Shown here: piece by piece, positions 13,086 through 25,782 of the stretch
Numbering within the stretch: the stretch's first letter is position 1
Layout of the letters: every line of letters starts with the position of its first letter
Origin: Anagrus nilaparvatae
Lineage: Eukaryota; Arthropoda; Insecta; Hymenoptera; Mymaridae
NCBI GenBank assembly: GCA_022575985.1
Contig: JAKSXM010000247.1
Span: forward strand, 1,263,501-1,327,500
DNA length: 64,000 bases
Direction of reading: 5' to 3'
The notes under the pieces: model-generated
The model's database searches: none
Seen by the model: only the letters and a program-made list of their open reading frames with translations
What the model was told of the DNA's origin: nothing
Program-made: the position numbers and the translations under genes

Positions 13086-14381
13086 TGTCGCAGGCGTTTT
13101 GTTATTTTCCGTCACTTTGTAAATAGCCTAGGCGATTTATGAAGTGACGAGGCCGGATTAGGCACTTTGTATTTTAAAATAAAAATATAATTTTTAAATA
13201 AAAATTACCATAAAAATAACGAAAGTACTAGTCATTTTGTAGCGAGTGAAAAAGATTATTTTAAGAGGATTAAAAAAATATAAAAGTACTAGTCGTTTTA
13301 GAGTTTTGAAAATTTATCATTTAATGACTCATTCAATCTCATAATATAAATATAAATAATATTAAAAAATTATTAGCAATATTTTTCAAACGTATTTTTG
13401 TATTTTAATAAGAAAGTTAACTATGTTTTATTTGCGCATGTTGATTTACCATGGCATCGTGAATTACATAAAAGTTTGTTTTTAAAACATGAACATTTTC
13501 AGGTTTTACACTTATTTTTTAATGCTGCGCAATTGCATTTGCTAACACCCTGGCCACCAAAAATAGAAATTTTAGCAGCTGCTTCTCGCAAAGAAATACC
13601 TTCTTTTTGAAGAGGCTCATTTATTTCGATTTTTGTTGTCTGTAATTCATTCCGCAGGTACCAATTATTTAAGGTACCAACGGTAGTTGAAATTTGATAA
13701 AGTTCATTCCGAAAATCTACGACTTTGCCTAGAATATTATGGGCATCTAAAGGTCCGCGGTCAACCTTAGGTACACCTACTAAAACCGTTTGCCCAATAT
13801 TAATTGGACAAAATTTTTTATTACTGTTTTGTAGCATGTCTTCAGCTGCTCTTTTCATACCATTGTAAGCTTCATTTTGTTCATTTGTAATAGTTATTTC
13901 ATTTGAACAAAATAAACAAAATATATTGCTAATATTTTTTTCAATAATTGTTTTACTGCAATTCGTGTGAATAGGACTATTGCATTTTTTACAGTTTAGA
14001 GCATCTGTGGTTTCTACATGACAGCAAATGCAAACAGATTTCTAAAATTATTAAACAAGTTTTACAAAGAAATTAGAAAGTGACTAGGCTATTTTAAATT
14101 TTCAATAAACGTAAATAAACAAATATGAGATTGATAGAGGCATAAAATGATAAATTTTCAAAACTCTAAAACGACTAGTACTTTTATATTTTTTTAATCC
14201 TCTTAAAATAATCTTTTTCACTCGCTACAAAATGACTAGTACTTTCGTTATTTTTATGGTAATTTTTATTTAAAAATTATATTTTTATTTTAAAATACAA
14301 AGTGCCTAATCCGGCCTCGTCACTTCATAAATCGCCTAGGCTATTTACAAAGTGACGGAAAATAACAAAACGCCTGCGACA
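13086..14381 (-). mobile_element. Internally deleted Ginger-like DNA transposon with ~250 bp TIRs
   Basis: The terminal inverted repeats are about 250 bp (13086-13337 and 14129-14381) and start TGTCGCAGGCGTTTTGTTAT. TATA flanks both sides (13082-13085 and 14382-14385), consistent with a 4 bp target duplication, though the surrounding TATA repeat makes this uncertain. The 790 bp between the TIRs carries the C-terminal part of an integrase-derived protein (separate entry) on the minus strand. As I recall the family, Ginger elements have TGT-starting ends and 4-5 bp duplications, which fits. The catalytic DDE core is absent, so the element is non-autonomous. Confidence 0.8.
13421..14041 (-). pseudogene. 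KRBA2-like (integrase-derived) transposon protein, C-terminal exon, decayed
   Basis: The exon begins after a plausible acceptor (TTTTAG, just above 14041) and reads through one in-frame TGA (13499-13501) to a TAG at 13421-13423. In order it encodes a zinc-binding-type cysteine cluster (CICC, CKKC, H-x2-C, CLFC), a region with CPINIGQTVLVGVPKVDRGP and a run ending in SIFGGQGVSKCNC. A Cys-rich tail (NKCK, CSCF, LLCNSRCHG) follows. This order matches the C-terminus of KRAB-A-domain-containing-protein-2-like proteins, which derive from Ginger/GIN integrases. The single stop falls inside the Cys-rich tail; without it the frame runs another 25 codons. The N-terminal DDE integrase domain is missing. 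Assignment is from remembered family sequence, not from a search. Confidence 0.75.
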
Positions 14382-14954
14382 TATATATATAAATGTACAT
14401 AAACAGCTATAAAATAAGTAATAATTGAACATAAGAATAATTCAATGTTTTTTTTTTTTAAACACACAAACAAACAAATAAAAGACATTAACATAATTTT
14501 TAAATAGATAAAACTAGAAAACATAATTTCCTAATAAAACTTTCCGGAAATCCTATTCTACATGAATCATATATTATAACACAAAATAATAATTCATATC
14601 ATCAGAAAAAAATTTATTATCATTTACCTTTACTTGTCACTGTACATATACTCTTTTTTTTATCTATATTAGATACTAATGTATGTTATTATCGTTAATA
14701 TATTTAGGTTGAATATACATTATCTTTTCTCTCTATCTCTCGCATTATTTATATTCTTATCCATTTTATCACTTATTTGTTAAAGATAATAATTTAGTAG
14801 ATATTTCATTTTTTTTTTTACACCTGACTTATTCAGTTTGATACTGCAATACATAGTGTAAGCGTTGTACGTAATTGAAAAATTTGTGTGGGTGTGTTTT
14901 TTTTAGTTAAATTTTGGTTATTATTTGAAAAATTATTTTGTGAATTGTTTAAAA
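14382..14954. promoter_or_regulatory. Upstream region of the tetraspanin gene
   Basis: AT-rich sequence between the Ginger-like element and the first coding exon of Tsp2A. It probably contains the promoter and 5' UTR. I see no convincing core motif. The bases before the start codon (TTTAAAA then ATGG) are a usual insect initiation context. The transposon end lies only about 570 bp upstream of the start codon. Confidence 0.35.
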
Positions 14955-16227
14955 ATGGGTGCCAAATACGACATGAATAGCCGGGCAATACTTGAAAAGC
15001 GAATGGACTGTATTAAATTTACGTCATTTTCATTCAGTGCTATTATGCTTGTAAGTATTAATTACCACACTTAATGAATCATAATGATAGATCAGAGCTG
15101 AATATGAATAATATTTAAATTCAATTTTTCAAAAATCAAATTTTAATTAAAAACAAAAATTTCATAAATAAAAATAATTTTAAAAAAAAGAGAGCTTCTT
15201 ATCTTATCATTAACTCATTGTTCATTAATGTATAGTACAGAAAATAATTTTATGAAAAAAGAAGCCACGCCATTAATAAATATTTGAATTTTTTTTGTTC
15301 AATAAAGATACTTGGCATTGGATTATTATTTTTGTGTTCGTATCAAAGATTCGAATCAGCGTTTCAAGATTGGGTCGATTACTTAAAAATTGGTGAAGTT
15401 TATATCGGACTAACAATTTTAATACTTGCCAGTTTATTAGTTATTGGCGTTTCTGTATTTGGCTGTTTGACTGCTGTATCAGAATATCAACAATTTCATT
15501 TAATTGTAAGTATACCTTGGAATTAATTTAAGTGAATTGGTTTTTTTAATTCTATAAATAAATTTTTTTTTCAGAATGCTGGATTACAAGTATTTTCATT
15601 TGCTGTTTTAATAATTGGCGTTTCTGTAATGATGGCATTTACTAGCTACGAAAGTAATATACAACCAATTGTTAGGGAATCGATGCTTAATTTAATAAGC
15701 AATTCGCAGTATGCTAAAACTGGCGAAATATTAAAGATTATTCAAGAAAACGTAAGTTTTTATTTTTTTTTTTTGTACAGTCAACAAACTTCTTTATCTG
15801 ACACATATTTTTTTTTTTTTATAAAACGTTATAATAAAGCATTTTACAAAAGCAACGCTTCTGAATATCTTATCTTTATGGTGACAGTAATGCAAATATT
15901 GCTATTTTTGTTTAGATCGCTTGCTGTGGTGCCGAAGGACCAAACGATTATACAAATATGTTAAAGCCATTGCCAAACGAATGTCGCGATACATTGACTG
16001 GTAATGCATACTTCCATGGTTGCGTTGACGAATTAACGTGGTTTTTGGAAGCTAGAGCTGGATGGGTTACAGGAGTTTCACTTGGAATTTGTTTGATTCA
16101 TGTAAGTTAATCTTGTAACTAGGAAATGAATTTTTTTAATTTTTAAATAATGTGATTTATTTTTTGGTTATAGGTCGCTCAAGCAGTACTTTCATTAATT
16201 TACATACAAGCGAGTCAAAAAATTTAA
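14955..16227 (+). CDS. Tsp2A: Tetraspanin, Tsp2A-like (5 exons, complete, 236 aa)
   Basis: Coding exons: 14955-15050, 15308-15505, 15575-15751, 15916-16101 and 16174-16227. All introns are phase 0 (257, 69, 164 and 72 bp) with GTAAGT donors. The protein has four membrane segments (about residues 22-44, 62-86, 101-122 and 206-230) and a small and a large extracellular loop. The large loop carries the tetraspanin CCG motif (C160-C161-G162) plus C180 and C193, enough for two disulfides. The blocks FQDWVDYLKIGEVYIGL, IIQENIACCGAEGPNDY and GNAYFHGCVDELTWFLE resemble Drosophila Tsp2A closely (remembered, not aligned). In flies Tsp2A sits in smooth septate junctions of midgut and Malpighian tubules with Mesh and Snakeskin, and restrains stem-cell proliferation. 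The start is the only in-frame ATG at the head of a canonical N-terminus. The reading frame is intact and looks functional. Confidence 0.92.
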
Positions 16228-16490
16228 TAAATAATAAATAGATTATCTTTGAAAATCAAAGGAGAAAAACAGTATTGATTATGTTTTACAATATAATAAG
16301 TAAAATAATTATGTACTTCCATATTAAGAGTCACGATATCACTTAAAGAACAAGATAATACCACATAAAATGCGTTATATATATTTACTGTACGTAAGAA
16401 AGACAATTATATATATTATATAGTATACAGGTTTGACGCGATAATGACACATAAGTTACAAAAAAATATGAAAGGAGTGTGATCATTTAT
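16228..16490 (+). other. Probable 3' UTR of Tsp2A
   Basis: Two AATAAA hexamers lie at 16226-16231 and 16233-16238, overlapping or just after the stop codon. They are so close that a later, unseen site may be the one used. The rest is AT-rich, and the TSD of the hAT MITE (16483-16490) closes the segment. Confidence 0.4.
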
Positions 16491-17148
16491 CAGAGTATAG
16501 TAAAGGAAGTAAGAGAACTTGAATCCTACCACTGTATAAAATTCAGTAAATTAAAACTAAAAGTGCTAGCTCTGAGTGCCAGAGGTCTCTATACCATCGG
16601 CCACGTCTGTGAGCGCATTGATATATATGTGTAAGTAATAACTAGCAGACTGGGAGTCCCGAAGACTGATTATTTACATTTTCGAATCACAAGGCCAGGT
16701 CTATTTGTCCAGAAAATTTTCAATTGTTTCTGGTTAAATAGATTTTCTGGTCAAATAACCAAAAAAATATCAAAATTTTATTAAAAGCTTTTTATTGAAT
16801 AAAACTAAAATTTAATTTAGAATTTACGAAATAAAATATATTAAAAAACAAAATATTCTTTTTTGTTCTTTAATTATTATTCTTTAATTATTCGTTCAAT
16901 ATGTAGGTACTTCGCAAGAATTTAATTCATAAATGTTTTTTAAACATTGCGCGTTAAGACACCGCTAGCAGCGAAAACTTCGCCATTTCCAATATGTATA
17001 TATTGTAGAAACTTATAGATGACGGAGTTTTCGCTAGTAGCATCGAAGAGTCTTCTCTATCAGCGCCTCTTACCTACTTTTTTCGCACTTGGGATTTTAA
17101 GCTACTCTAAAAATCCCTGAGTTCTCTTACTTCCTTTACTATACTCTG
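16491..17148. mobile_element. hAT-type MITE, 658 bp, with perfect 8 bp TSD
   Basis: The terminal inverted repeats are CAGAGTATAGTAAAGGAAGT and onward (about 28 bp). A perfect 8 bp duplication, TCATTTAT, occurs at 16483-16490 and 17149-17156. CAGNG-type termini with 8 bp duplications define the hAT superfamily. The interior has no open frame and is richer in GC than the flanks, with GCCAGAGGTCTCTATACC and CTAGCAGACTGGGAGTCCC blocks. It is a non-autonomous element inserted about 260 bp beyond the Tsp2A stop codon. Confidence 0.9.
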
Positions 17149-17156
17149 TCATTTAT

Positions 17157-20100
17157 TGTACATATATAAATAAAAGCGTTGTCAATTCTTTAAAAATAAT
17201 GCCTCGGGCTATTATAAATATATAGTTTTTTTTTTTTAATTTATATTTTCTTTATTTATTAAGTATTTTAAGAATTTTTATTAATTTTTTACTTGTAAAT
17301 AATACGGTTTTTATATTGAAATTTTTATCTAGCTTAAAATAGTTTGTAATTTGTAATTAATAGTGACTTAAACAGTCATTTTTGACAAGGTAAATCAAAT
17401 TTTTACCAAAGGGGTCAAATTTCCTGAATTTAATTTTGACTACCAAATTTGCAAAAATTTGAATTTAGGGACTTGGAAAAAAAATTAAAATAATAATAAT
17501 TTTGCACGTTTTTATTGGCTAATCTGTGAAGGATTTGAAAAACAATTTTTTGATGCTGTAATTATATGGGAAATTGTGGCTACAGATTGATATATAAAAA
17601 AAAACCTTATAATTAACAAATTAACTTGAACCAAAATATCTTTTTGAATTAGTTAAAAAGCCAAGACAGATTATTCAATAAACCATTATTATTTCAGATA
17701 ATTTATCATGGTTATTTAAAAAATATTAAGTTGTAATAAAAAATTGTAATGTACTTGCAGAATATTGTTTTGGCTTGATATTTATATAGTTTTAGTAAAT
17801 ATATTTAAATAGATTTGGTAAACTTAAAAATTTTGGATCACACTGAAATTGAATATTATTTTTTACTTATTTTATATGAAATTTTGTTACACTTTTATTT
17901 TATAATAAAAAATATATGAAAGAAAAATAAAAAAATGTAATTTTTTTTATAAAAATAGTATAGTATTAATGTTGAAAGAACTGTTAAATAAAAATCTTGA
18001 TCTGATGAATAATATTATAGGGAATATAATCCAAACATCAAGTCTTTCGGTTCGAAATAAACTGTCCGATTTATGAACATTTCTAATATTTTCAATTGCC
18101 ATGCCCAGTTTTTGAAAAAAAGCCTTGAGGAAATGATTAAAAGTTCATAGAAATTCAAACCAAAATGGCTTAGAAAAACATTTGTAAAATAAAATTTTTC
18201 TTTTTGTTATAAATAAATAGAATAATTAGAAAAGTTGATTATGATTTTTTAGCAATTTATTGAAAATTCTATTCCTTTTACTTAATTTCTAGTCTCTTAT
18301 TTGTAATAATTACAATGTGTAGCATTTATTAAAAAAAAATTGTATAATTATAAACCTATAGAATACAGTGTGTATAATTATCATAACAGACTATTCAATT
18401 TTGATCTCATATTTTATAAACAGGAAGTTATTGAATATAAATTATATTAATATAATAAAAAGTTACAAATATTCAACACCTTTTAACTAAAGGGATGCAT
18501 ATTTCGTACAAAAAAAAGAAAGGTAACATATGTTTTGTGGTTTCCTGCAATTTTTGGATCTATATTTCTCATGCAGAACAAAAGTCTTTATATACTTTCA
18601 ATCATTTATTTTTTTTATGCAGCTAATAAATATTCGCGATTTTTTTCGCCTTATACAAATTTTTAAATATTTTATATACATTGTATGAAATATAAGAATC
18701 TTTTTAAAAAATAGCATTAAAATACCTGAATATTTTTTATTAGCTGTTCTTATAAAAAATTTGCTTATTTATAATAAAAAATCCACGTTTTAAAGACTAT
18801 ATAAATATGGACAATGTAAATTTTTGGACAACTTGTTATGTGATAGCAATTGATATAGTAAACCAAAACGTTTAGCGCATGGTCTTTGGTTTACTAATTT
18901 GCTAAAAATGAGTAAACTTTCAAAAATAATCTATAATTATAAAAATTGTACTAATTTTTTACTAATATTTTTTCACAGAAAAAAATTACGAATTAATAAT
19001 GGTTTTTGTAAATTTACAATTATTTCTCGTAGATATGTAAAAAAAATTGTAAATTCAAACTATTTTCACGAATTTCGAAAAAAATTCAGGAATATTTGAT
19101 TATTTCAAAATTTATTTGATATTTTCCGGAAATAAATTTTTCTAATGAAATTAGTTTTAATAAGTTTGAGCCTTATAATTATATATAAAGGTATTTTTAA
19201 TATTTTATAGGTACCAAATTCTAATAAAACGGAATAACATGTTTAATGTTACTGACTACATGATACATGGAGTATTTTTACATTTTATATTTTTTGTCTT
19301 ACAATTTACACTATTTAATAAACTGAAATACTAAATTTTTATATTTTTACAAACATTTTTTAAATAAATTTATAATTTTTTTACACTTGTTCAACAGCGT
19401 CTTGTGTAGCATAAATTAAGGGGAATGTTAAGAATAATTTTAAATAAAAATACTTGATTTTTGAGTTAACAATTTTTTCCTTTATTTTTGCACAAACAAA
19501 AAATTGCCCACGTTTCGAAGACTTTCAGTCTTCTTTATCAAGGCTAAAAAATTTTTACAATATTTTACATAATTTTACAATAAATTTTTTACATTATTTT
19601 ATTTAAAATTAATTTTACCTTATTGAATAGTTTTAAGTAAAAAATATATATAAAATTTTATAATGAATTTTAAAAAATTCAATTTGTTATCGCTCGATAA
19701 TAAGGGGAGTAATAAATTGTATAAGAATTAAAAAAAGTCCTATCCTTTATTGATTAAATTTTAATAAATTTTGAGCTTTCGACCCGCATATAGGATCTTT
19801 ATCAAGGCTATAAATATAATAACATAATGTAATACATTTTTTTAAAATTAAAATAAGCTAAAAGACTTACATATAGATGTTTAAAAATAAATCAAAAAAT
19901 ATCAGTTAGAAAATTTTAGTACCAGGAAGCAAAAAGTTATGTTAAACTTAACCTAAAACAAATTATGAATAAATTACTTATAAAAATATAAAAATCTTAA
20001 CGAACTTTGATTACCCTAATATTACTGGAAAATCTGGATAATAGAAAACAGTGAATACTTAATGATAAAAAATACAAAATTACTATTAATAAATAAATAA

Positions 20101-20577
20101 CAATAAGAATATAAAAATATATCATAAAAATATTTTCTCCACGTGATGCAGTTGTTATGTTGATCAGCTGGGAATTTGAAAAAAATATATAATTTTCTCC
20201 ACTGAGTAAAGATCTTATACTAATCTGTGATTCTTTAAAAGAATGTGCCCAAGTGCCTTACCCAGTACTGAAAAAAATTTTTTTAAGCATTTTCAGAACT
20301 AAGGGCTTAGAGTTTGCTTAGAGCCAAAAGATAGAAATAAATAATAATATGGATTATGTTTATAGAGAGGAAAGTTTGTTGGAACTCAAAATTGTGGGGA
20401 GGGGGATTGAAAATTAAATACCAAATAAGATGGGAGTTGGGGGTTAATACTTAACACTTAGAACAATTTGGAATTACGAACTTGCAAGAAAAATAGGATA
20501 TATAAGAGAATCTTAAAACATGTACAATGTACAATATCATATTGATTCAAATTTAAACATGTAAGGTAAATTATAGT
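17157..20577. other. AT-rich intergenic region with minor repeats
   Basis: No gene recognised. Two related phrases, CAGTCTTCTTTATCAAGGCT near 19528 and TAGGATCTTTATCAAGGCT near 19792, are each preceded by a TTTCGA block. They look like remnants of a repeated element, perhaps a retroelement end. A small G-rich patch (GTGGGGAGGGGG) occurs at about 20393-20405. The open frame at 18899-19099 shows no motif. Confidence 0.5.
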
Positions 20578-20732
20578 GTAGGCCTGAAACCCTTATATTG
20601 TAGTCACTTTTTTTTGCTGATAGGTTCATCAAATTTTCCAATGAGTATTTATGTTTTTCGGGTCGCTGAATACCAATATGAAATCCATTTTTACCAAAAA
20701 CGATCTAGTTGACCACAACAAAAATTTTTCGG

Positions 20733-20764
<32 letters not shown>

Positions 20765-21032
20765 TGTAAATAATGTTTATTGGCTTCCTGAACACAAATG
20801 TGATATTTGCTTTTATCTAAAATGCGCTAGTTACCCGCTATAAGCAACTTTAAGCCATGTGTTTGGTTGTTTTAAATATTTTATATTCTGGGCAACTGGA
20901 CCATTTTCGATAAAAACGGATTCCATATTCGTATTCAGCAACCCAAAGAACATAAGTCATAAATACTCTTTGGAAAATTTTATGGACCTATCACTAAAAA
21001 AAAGTGACTACAATGTAGGAATACAGGTCTAC
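20578..21032. mobile_element. ~455 bp foldback element carrying the GGGTCGCTGA motif
   Basis: The ends are inverted: GTAGGCCTGAAACCCTTATA on the left, and CAATGTAGGAATACAGGTCT then AC on the right. Inner arms also pair, and each contains one copy of the dispersed motif: TTTTTCGGGTCGCTGAATAC at about 20655 and its inverse GTATTCAGCAACCCAAAGAA at about 20930. A 27-nt T run (20733-20759) interrupts the middle. Pairing is imperfect, so this is an older or diverged copy. No coding capacity. Confidence 0.6.
20733..20759 (+). repeat. Poly-T tract
   Basis: Uninterrupted run of about 27 T inside the foldback element, near its centre. Confidence 0.95.
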
Positions 21033-22169
21033 ATTAATATATTTTTTAATGTGATATTTTTATTAATTTAACCAATAAATTGGTTAATTCTCAACTAATA
21101 GTCACGTAACAGTGTTTCGCCATAGTGTATTAGGTTGGCTCGTCAGTAGACTCCTAATATTTTTTAATTTTAAATTCACTAAAATTTTCGTTAACTGTAT
21201 GTGCGTATTTATAATGTCTAAATTTAAAAAATTTAATTGTTAAGTATACTAGATAATAAAGTACTGTAAGTAGTTAATTAAAAAAAAATTTTAAGGTAAA
21301 GCGATAAAGACACCCTCCTATAAAAAAAAACCTACACTGAACTTACCAACTGTATATTTTAATTTGTTCTTATACTGACTAAAACATCAAAATATAAAAT
21401 TACAGGAGAAGGGACTCTGTGCTATGTAATTATATATTGAAAATAGGTTTACACATAAATAGTTTTTACCCAAACTTTTCACCATGTTTAAATATTATTT
21501 AGATATATTTCATAATTTATATATACATAATGATATTATAGTTAGTAAAAAAGAGCAAAATTATCATGCTATAAGACTAACTCACGCGACCTTCTTTTTT
21601 TTCAATACTTTGTATACACAAATGTATTCACACCGAATCCTTTTTAAAAAAAATATATTTAGTCATATTCATAAAATTTTTAAATTGCTACATTAAAATT
21701 AGTGGATGTGGTTGCCGTTTACAAAATGTTTAAGGCTCATGAAAATCCCAGGAGTTTTATGTGCAAAAAAAGTATTTAATTTTTTTTTTTTTTTAATTTT
21801 ATTATTATATCCAAAAAATGATATTCATAGCAGAGAAAATGCTACACTGAAAAAAAAATTCCGGTTGCCACAACTGGATTTCTGACTATGGCAACTGGAA
21901 TTCTGGTTGCGAAAACTGAAATTTCGGTTTCCCCTAAAAAGTAGGGGATAATAAAATTTAAGATAACGTCATCAATAGCATAATTCTAGCCTATATCACA
22001 ATTCAATTTGTTAACCGCACTTAAAGACCGAGCCGTCATATGTATGACTTAAGGTTTTCAAATGAGCAATAAGGCTGTCTTGAAGGAGTTTAAGGAAGGA
22101 AGGAACCTTATTTTAGAAGGGAGTGAATTCCAGTTTTTTGTATCTTGTTCTTGAAAGGAGGAATTTCCA
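21033..22169. other. AT-rich intergenic sequence with a CACTGAAAA MITE end
   Basis: No gene recognised. At about 21845 the sequence CACTGAAAAAAAAATTCCGG starts a block with repeated AACTGGA / GGTTGC phrases (to about 21945). It resembles one end of the CACTG-type MITE at 50970, but no matching inverted end is visible, so it is probably a truncated copy. Confidence 0.45.
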
Positions 22170-22830
22170 TGCTATTCTTCAAGATCAGGCATATCCAATT
22201 CACGAGTTAGTAGATCACCTCTGGCTGTTTCTTTTGGGACGTATTTAACAAAAATATGAGTCAAATATTCAGGTCTATGTAAGCGAAGAATTTTGTACAT
22301 GATTATCAATTTAAAATACATTCTACGCATGTAACAAGTTAACCATCCTAGTATTTCTCTATATGGAGTGATATGATTGTCCCTGCGGGCCCCAAAAATA
22401 TACCTTAAACAAGAGTTACTCAGCCTCTGAATTCTATCATGTAAGTTTTTCGAACAGTCAAGGTATACAACAGAACAAAAGTCCAAATGAGAAACAACTA
22501 GGGCCTGTACAAGTTTGATACGTAGAGCTTCCGTTGTACACTGCCTGATAAACCTGAGTAGAGGACCCTATATTAACTTTCTTACCTATTGATGTTATAT
22601 GTGCTTTCCAATTTAATTTGTTATCAAGTATGACTCCTAGGCTTTTTACTTCCTTATCAAAAGGAACAGTAATTCCTTCATTTATTTTAACACCAGGAAG
22701 CTTCAGTTTTTTTATTTGGTCTACAAAGTAACTTGCACCAAAATAGATTACCTTTTTTTTATCAGGGTTAAGTCTCAAAGATACAGTTTTTTCCCAGTTC
22801 ATAATCAACTTGCCAAATAAAAGTTTTCTT
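22170..22830 (-). pseudogene. Non-LTR retrotransposon reverse transcriptase, C-terminal fragment, frameshifted
   Basis: Two overlapping minus-strand frames together form one reverse-transcriptase tail. The upstream frame (22808 down to about 22590) reads through SLRLNPDKKKVIYFG and SLGVILDNKLNWKAHITSIG. The downstream frame (about 22570-22172) reads VSHLDFCSVVYLDCSKNLHD, RIQRLSNSCLRYIFGARRD and RMYFKLIIMYKILRLHRPEYL. These are the typical thumb-region motifs of Jockey/CR1-like LINEs (NPDKTKVI, LG-x-x-LD-x-x-L-W, R-x-Q-x-x-x-N). The frame shifts at about 22560-22590, and the 5' part (endonuclease, catalytic FADD box) is absent: 5' truncated and dead. Clade assignment is tentative. Confidence 0.8.
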
Positions 22831-23432
22831 GTAAAAATAAAAAACCAAAGGCATTTAAATTGATAGACCTACATTTGCAATTTTCATTAATCACCTGTAA
22901 GTCCTTAATAAATTATTTGAATAAATATTAATAATTTTTACGTTTTCCCTAAATGAAAAAAATTACTTTTACTAAAAATTATCAATACATATTTTTTTTA
23001 ATGAATGACAAAATTTTTACTGTCGTTAAAATTATAACAAAAGTTTATCAAGTTCATTGTATATCACATAGTATAAAAATTTAACTCTACTCGTCGTGAG
23101 AAATTTTGTTTCTTTTATTCTTAAGAAGCAGATGGATATAATTTTATTGCATGTCGACTTTGGAAAACTGAAACTGCAAGGAACTGTATTTTCTTTAAAC
23201 GTTTGTCATCAAAACGTCATCTTACAAAAAAATTCTACAATATAGAATATCGTGAGAATAAATATGCATGAATAAAGTTAATATAAGTAGAGTACTTTAC
23301 ATTTCAGCAAAAAATATTCTTATTCAATTCTGTCATTGTAATTATTAGTAATTGAAAATTATATTATTAAAAAAAAAAATTATTTTATTATTGTAGCATG
23401 CATTGTAAAATTTAGCATGTAATAATAATACA
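22831..23432. other. AT-rich intergenic sequence, nothing recognised
   Basis: No open frame of interest, no inverted repeat and no tandem array seen between the reverse-transcriptase fragment and the giant hAT element. Confidence 0.5.
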
Positions 23433-25167
23433 CTTTGTACCAGGGTTGGGCAATATCGTATCGTTTCGATATTCGGTAAAGATATTTTTTGTATTTTCTA
23501 TCGCTATTTTAGGGCGATACTAATTACGATACTTTTTTTATCGAATAATTTTTCGATACCCGATACATTTGTATCGTGTATCGAAAATTTTTCCGATACG
23601 CGATACAAATGTATCGTGTATCGAAAAAATTTCCGATACACGATAGATTTTGATCGGTATCGAAAAATTTTCGATACGATACTTATCGTGTCTCGTTTAT
23701 CGCAGTATCGCGTACTAATTATGACTATATAACGTGCCATTTGCACTATTTTGAAAATGTTGCACTTTATTCCTCCCTTATCTGCATTTTAACTAAGTAC
23801 TGAATTCTTCATTTTAATTCGAGTTACGGTTTATACAAATTATTTCTTTTAAAATGATTTAATTATTTAAAAAGAGAAGTCTTTATATATTGGGAAGCAT
23901 TATTAAATGTATATAAGATTTACTGCTGAATCTTAGGTATTTTTAACTTCTCTCATGATTTGCTTATCTGTTGTTAAAAAGGTGATAAATACTACCTATA
24001 TTAAATATAATAAACATTAAATGATTTTTGAATTTTTCGTCGTTGCTATAAACTATCAGAAAAATGACTATGAATACTTATATGATTATAGCAAAGCTTC
24101 GGGTAGGGTGGCATCGGTTTTATTTTCATTTAAATTTTATTTATTACCCATTCCTCCAATAATGTCAAGATTTACGGATATTTTTTAATTATTTCAGCTG
24201 CATAATTTTTAGCAAAAAAAATAAAAAATTTTATTATAGAATACCTGGTCTTATATTTTTGAGGTCGTAGGTTTCGAATCCGAAGTCGGATTTAAAAAAA
24301 AATTAAGCCCTTGCATGATTTTTGGCCATATTACCAAAAAAACTGACATTTTTTTGTGCTTTTTTTTTCTTACAATTTAAAAATCATGCCGAAAATGGCT
24401 TTCCATCTTCTCAAAAATAAAAAAAAGTTGGTAAATGGGGCCTAAATAAAAAATCCTTATGGTCAAAAAAATTTTTTTGATGCGTTTTGACCCAAAACGG
24501 CGACTGATTTTGTGATTATCATAGATAGTCCAGACTTGCAGACTTCGTAGCCAAATTAGATCCTTAATAGAAAAATGGATTTTTCAACGGGTTTTTATGT
24601 TTTTGGGTCGCTGAATGATATTATATACTCGTGATATTATATCGGTTTTTACCGGATATGATTTATATGCATACAATAGGCAACCTTAAGGTAATTTTTG
24701 GAATTTTTTTAAATTTAGCAATTGTTACTCATGTTTTTTGGGTCACTGAACACGAATTTCGAAGCTGTTTTTACTAAAAATGATTCAGATGCCCGCAGTT
24801 TTACTGTTAATTGTGTTTTTTGTCTATCGCGAACTTATAAATCACGTTTACATGGACAATTGATTTTGTTGTCCCGATTTGTTACTTCATTGAAAAAAAT
24901 ACGGACTTCCTGGTACAGGTATAGTAAGGGAAAGCAGGATAACAGAAAAAAAAAATTCACAAGAAAGCTTCTTGAGGAACATATACAGTGCAACATGAGA
25001 GTAATAGTGGTTTGAATTTTATTACAAAGCAAGATTCAAAATCAGTGTCGATTATATCTACTGCAGCTGGTGTAACTCCCCTAGGTTCTGTTAAAAGGTA
25101 ATATGGTAAGGAAAGTAAGACGTAAAACCATATTCCTTTTCCTAATGCTAAGGGGCCGGTAAGGTAG

Positions 25168-25405
25168 AACAGTTATCGACATTAGTTTTTTTGAAATAAT
25201 TAATTTTGTTGTTAATATAAAAATTTTAATTTTATTTCATCCACTCTGTAATTAAATTCTGCGTCGACTAAAAAAAAAATTTGAAAATTGCTCAAATTTT
25301 TTTTTTTTAATCGACGCAGAATTTAATTACGGAGTGGATGAAATAAAATTAAAATTTTTTAACAACAAAATTAATTATTTCAAAAAAACTATTGTTGGTA
25401 ACTGT
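25168..25405. repeat. Central hairpin of the giant hAT foldback
   Basis: Two roughly 105 bp arms, with GTCGAC/GTCGAT-containing inner ends (CTGCGTCGACT and AATCGACGCAG), pair almost perfectly around a loop of about 35 nt centred near 25290. Pairing continues weakly outward through GGTAGAACAGTTA / TAACTGTTTTAC. Confidence 0.8.
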
Positions 25406-25782
25406 TTTACTGTACCAACCCGTTAAAGTTTACAACAATTTCATAGGTCGCATCAACACCCATGACCAGTACTGCAGTAGAGTTTTACCAATATTTAGAT
25501 CCAAAAAATGGACTTGGATTATTGGAATTATTTTAATGACGTTGATTCAAGCTGATTTGAACCCGTTGGGAAATCCCATTTTCCTATTAAGTATAAAATT
25601 TGGCTAAGAAATCTGTCTGCAAGTCTGGTCTATCTATGATAATCATAAAATCAGCCGCCGATTTGGGTCAAAAGGCATCAAAAAAATTTTTTTTGACCAT
25701 AAGGATTTTTCGTTTACGTCCCATTGACCAACTTTTATTTATTTTTGGGAAGATGGAAAGCCATTTTTGGCATGATTTTTAA

